Positions 14,597 through 16,516 of a stretch of 16,516 bases of DNA are shown here, in pieces. The position numbers and the translations under genes are program-made. The first letter of the stretch is position 1, and each line of letters begins with the position of its first letter. The notes under the pieces were generated by a model, which was not told where the DNA came from, ran no database searches, and saw only the letters and a list, made by a program, of their open reading frames with translations. The DNA is from Acidobacteriota bacterium. GTDB taxonomy: Bacteria > Acidobacteriota > Terriglobia > UBA7540. The DNA lies in contig JAKASH010000012.1 of the NCBI GenBank assembly GCA_021828225.1, forward strand, positions 1 through 16,516, written 5' to 3'.

Positions 14597-16516
14597 ATGA
14601 GAAACGGAAACGGTGCGATGCCCGTGCTCGCACTCGAAATGGATCGTATGGGTCAAGTGAGAAGGAAGATGATTCGCTTCGACCGCGAAGGACAACTCGA
14701 AAACACCCTGGTCCAGGCGCTCTATCCAGGACTCAGAGTGGCTACCGTTGATATCCCCCAGGAGCCTCTCGACATCTTCGAGCAAGCCCAAGTCGCGCAG
14801 TCCCTGGCAAAGCTTGAATGTGACGGGGTCAGGTATGCGCTCGTAGGCGCAAGCGGTTCAGCCAAAAACGGCAAGTACTACGCCGTCGAGGCTGGCTACG
14901 AACGTCAGATCGCCGAGCGCTTCCAACACTGGCCCGAGGCTGCCATGACCTACTTCGGGATTCTGGTCTCGCCCTGCCAGGTGCGGATCGAGATTCCCGA
15001 ATGCCGCGTGATGGTTATCGCCGACCGCGAGCTGGGCACGAACGACAGCCGCGGCTGGATCGCGCGGTCCCTCTCGAAACGCTTGAAACTGCCCGAACAA
15101 AGGTTCTACCAGTTTCGCCTTGCGTTTGAGAAGACTCAGGCCAAGGGCAGCTTCAAAGTCATGGAAGATGATGTGGCAGAGAAGCTTGAAGCTGACATTA
15201 TCCTTCCACAATCGTCCGTCAAACCCGAGTACAAAGGTCCGTCGAGGCTCTTGCGCTGGCTCGTTGGCAGCGCAAAGACTTTCACCGGACCCATCGTGCT
15301 CGGAATCCGCGAGGTCTCGCGTCCGCTCACCTTCGAGTCGAGCTACACCCTTATCGAACACGCAGGTAAAGACTCGATCGAGATGGAAGTGAAGCCCTTC
15401 GCTTTGGAGCAGGTCGCGAAACTCCGGGCAGCGGTCGAGCAGCAGGACTTCGAAGAACTCTTCCGACTGCTCGGCACCTCCGATTACCAGCGGGTCTTTC
15501 GCGCAGGCGAAGAGCCCGAGCCTGTGGAGGCCGAATACACGAGCGTCGAGAACACGATCCTCGAAGCTGTGCTCAAGGCCGACCCGACAGGCTTCGTCTT
15601 GGGGCACCCCTGGGTCAATTCACAGCTCGCGCGCCGGTTCGCACACTGGGCTTTTAAGGTGTGTACGGCGGGCGGGCTCATTCTTCCGGCGTTCGCTCTC
15701 GCGGACGACGGATTCCTGTTCTGCCACGAGGGTGAAGTCTATTGCGGATCGGACTGGATGCCAAAGGAAGCGGCGAGTACGAATCTTCCATGCCGCGACC
15801 TCTTGGTTGTCCGGTACCCGATCCGCAGGAAAGACGACCTCCTACCGCTATTCAGCCTCGGGACCAAGGAAACACTTGCGCTCCTTGTGGCCGAGTTGCG
15901 GCGGAAAGTCTCCCGAATGAGCGAGGCGGAAGCGCTCGACGAGGTAGTCCAAAAACAACTGCGTCTCGAAGGTACCCTCACGCTTCATTCCGAGACCGCC
16001 AAGCGCAACGGCGGGGACTACGACTTCGACTGGGTTTGTGTGGTCGAGGGGGACAAGTTTCCGCGCTTCGTTCGCGACCGGTTTGCCCATTCAGAACAGG
16101 CCGCGAATCAGAAAAACAAACTCAAGAAGAAACAAAGTCCGTGGTGGAACCTGCCGCAGGTGGCACTCCAGGCGAAAGGAAACCAGATAGGAGCGATCAC
16201 TGACCTCAAGACCTCGTGCGTCGCGGCAGGGCGCCACGACCTGGCCGAACAGCTGGCGCTTGAGCTGCAAGCTGCCCTCGACCAACTGAAACACGGGACC
16301 CAGCCGGACCGCGAAGTCATTCAGGCGATTCGCGCTCAGGTCCCAAAGGCCCCGTGGCTCGGCTTGAAGGACAAAGAACGGGTGCGCGAGCTCCCGGTCC
16401 ACGTCGAAGTCCCCCCAACCGATGCCGTGGGTGAGCTCTACAACTTCGTCCGAAAAGAGATCCAGGAATTCTTTTCGGACGAGACAGTGCGGCCTATCGA
16501 AGACTTTCGCGGGTTG
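14597..16516 (+). CDS. Double-psi beta-barrel RNA polymerase, QDE-1/cellular RdRP/YonO-like; 3' end missing
   Basis: 640 codons are visible and the frame is open at the window end. The ATG has a perfect AGGAGG at six bases. Several hallmarks of single-chain double-psi beta-barrel polymerases occur in order. First barrel: YQFRLAF at 171-177, AKGSFKV around K183/G184, and a second lysine in SSVK (K209); these match the 'QxR...KG...SxxK' pattern of eukaryotic-type RdRPs. Then a helical stretch HPWVNSQLARRFAHW (337-351). Second barrel: LADDGFLFCHEGEVY, VVRYP with R406/P408 followed by RRKDD, and the metal-binding site NGGDYDFDW with D474, D476 and D478. After it NQIGAI (529-534) and ALDQLKHG (D562, K565, G567), which matches the 'avDxxKxG' segment that follows the active site in cellular RdRPs. 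It is not a palm-domain viral polymerase or reverse transcriptase. Template (DNA or RNA) cannot be told from sequence. The three aspartates are kept, but the usual Gly of DxDGD is Phe. I am confident of the superfamily, less so of the branch. Confidence 0.85.
   Translation, partial: MRNGNGAMPVLALEMDRMGQVRRKMIRFDREGQLENTLVQALYPGLRVATVDIPQEPLDIFEQAQVAQSLAKLECDGVRYALVGASGSAKNGKYYAVEAGYERQIAERFQHWPEAAMTYFGILVSPCQVRIEIPECRVMVIADRELGTNDSRGWIARSLSKRLKLPEQRFYQFRLAFEKTQAKGSFKVMEDDVAEKLEADIILPQSSVKPEYKGPSRLLRWLVGSAKTFTGPIVLGIREVSRPLTFESSYTLIEHAGKDSIEMEVKPFALEQVAKLRAAVEQQDFEELFRLLGTSDYQRVFRAGEEPEPVEAEYTSVENTILEAVLKADPTGFVLGHPWVNSQLARRFAHWAFKVCTAGGLILPAFALADDGFLFCHEGEVYCGSDWMPKEAASTNLPCRDLLVVRYPIRRKDDLLPLFSLGTKETLALLVAELRRKVSRMSEAEALDEVVQKQLRLEGTLTLHSETAKRNGGDYDFDWVCVVEGDKFPRFVRDRFAHSEQAANQKNKLKKKQSPWWNLPQVALQAKGNQIGAITDLKTSCVAAGRHDLAEQLALELQAALDQLKHGTQPDREVIQAIRAQVPKAPWLGLKDKERVRELPVHVEVPPTDAVGELYNFVRKEIQEFFSDETVRPIEDFRGL

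Noticed and set aside
14858..15607. Minus-strand ORF of 249 codons inside the polymerase-like gene
   Set aside because: The plus strand has a perfect ribosome site and conserved polymerase motifs across it. The antisense frame is a by-product of GC-rich codon use.
15742..16203. Plus-strand ORF of 153 codons in another frame within the polymerase-like gene
   Set aside because: It overlaps the second barrel and active-site region and its product looks like an Arg/Pro-rich out-of-frame shadow.
14597..16516. Viral palm-type RNA polymerase or reverse transcriptase
   Set aside because: No GDD or xxDD palm motif was seen in the expected context. The KG, SxxK, RxP, DxDxD and DxxKxG series instead fits double-psi barrel polymerases.

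Overview
The window is a dense block of plus-strand genes from a GC-rich bacterium with strong AGGAGG-type ribosome binding sites. I see no phylogenetic marker. The gene set (double-membrane type IV secretion parts, secreted proteins with AxA-type signal peptides) fits a diderm. My guess, from general impression of the proteins only, is Acidobacteriota or a neighbouring soil phylum; this is weak.

Layout. (1) Positions 1-5784: the 3' end of a MoxR-type AAA+ ATPase, a VirB1-like lytic transglycosylase, a VirB9-like secreted protein, a VirB10/TrbI protein, and a large membrane-anchored protein with two AAA+ domains in tandem. (2) Positions 5785-13926: after a plausible sigma70-type promoter, a second gene train: a VirB2-like pilin, two further membrane proteins that appear to be built from the same pilin-like module, VirB3, VirB4, a possible 20-residue linker ORF, two tandem VirB5-like paralogues, VirB6 and VirB8. 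Together these make nearly a whole type IV secretion/conjugation apparatus. No VirB11, VirD4/TraG coupling protein, relaxase or VirB7 lipoprotein is visible here; they may lie outside the window, or the AAA+ proteins may stand in for some of them. (3) Positions 13927-14596: a stretch unusually rich in inverted repeats, with one small unknown gene (97 aa) in its middle. (4) Position 14597 to the end: a large gene, open at the window edge, whose product carries the hallmark motifs of the double-psi beta-barrel RNA polymerases of the QDE-1/eukaryotic RNA-dependent RNA polymerase/YonO type.

How it may work together. The transglycosylase opens the peptidoglycan. VirB9 and VirB10 form the core that spans the envelope. 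VirB3, VirB4, VirB6 and VirB8 form the inner-membrane complex. The pilin-like and VirB5-like proteins form the pilus or its tip. The most striking point is the single-chain RNA polymerase-like protein encoded beside this machine, behind a leader full of hairpins. The polymerase could act on the transferred nucleic acid or be a substrate that is itself delivered; both ideas are inference. I found no tRNA, rRNA, CRISPR array, transposase or integrase.
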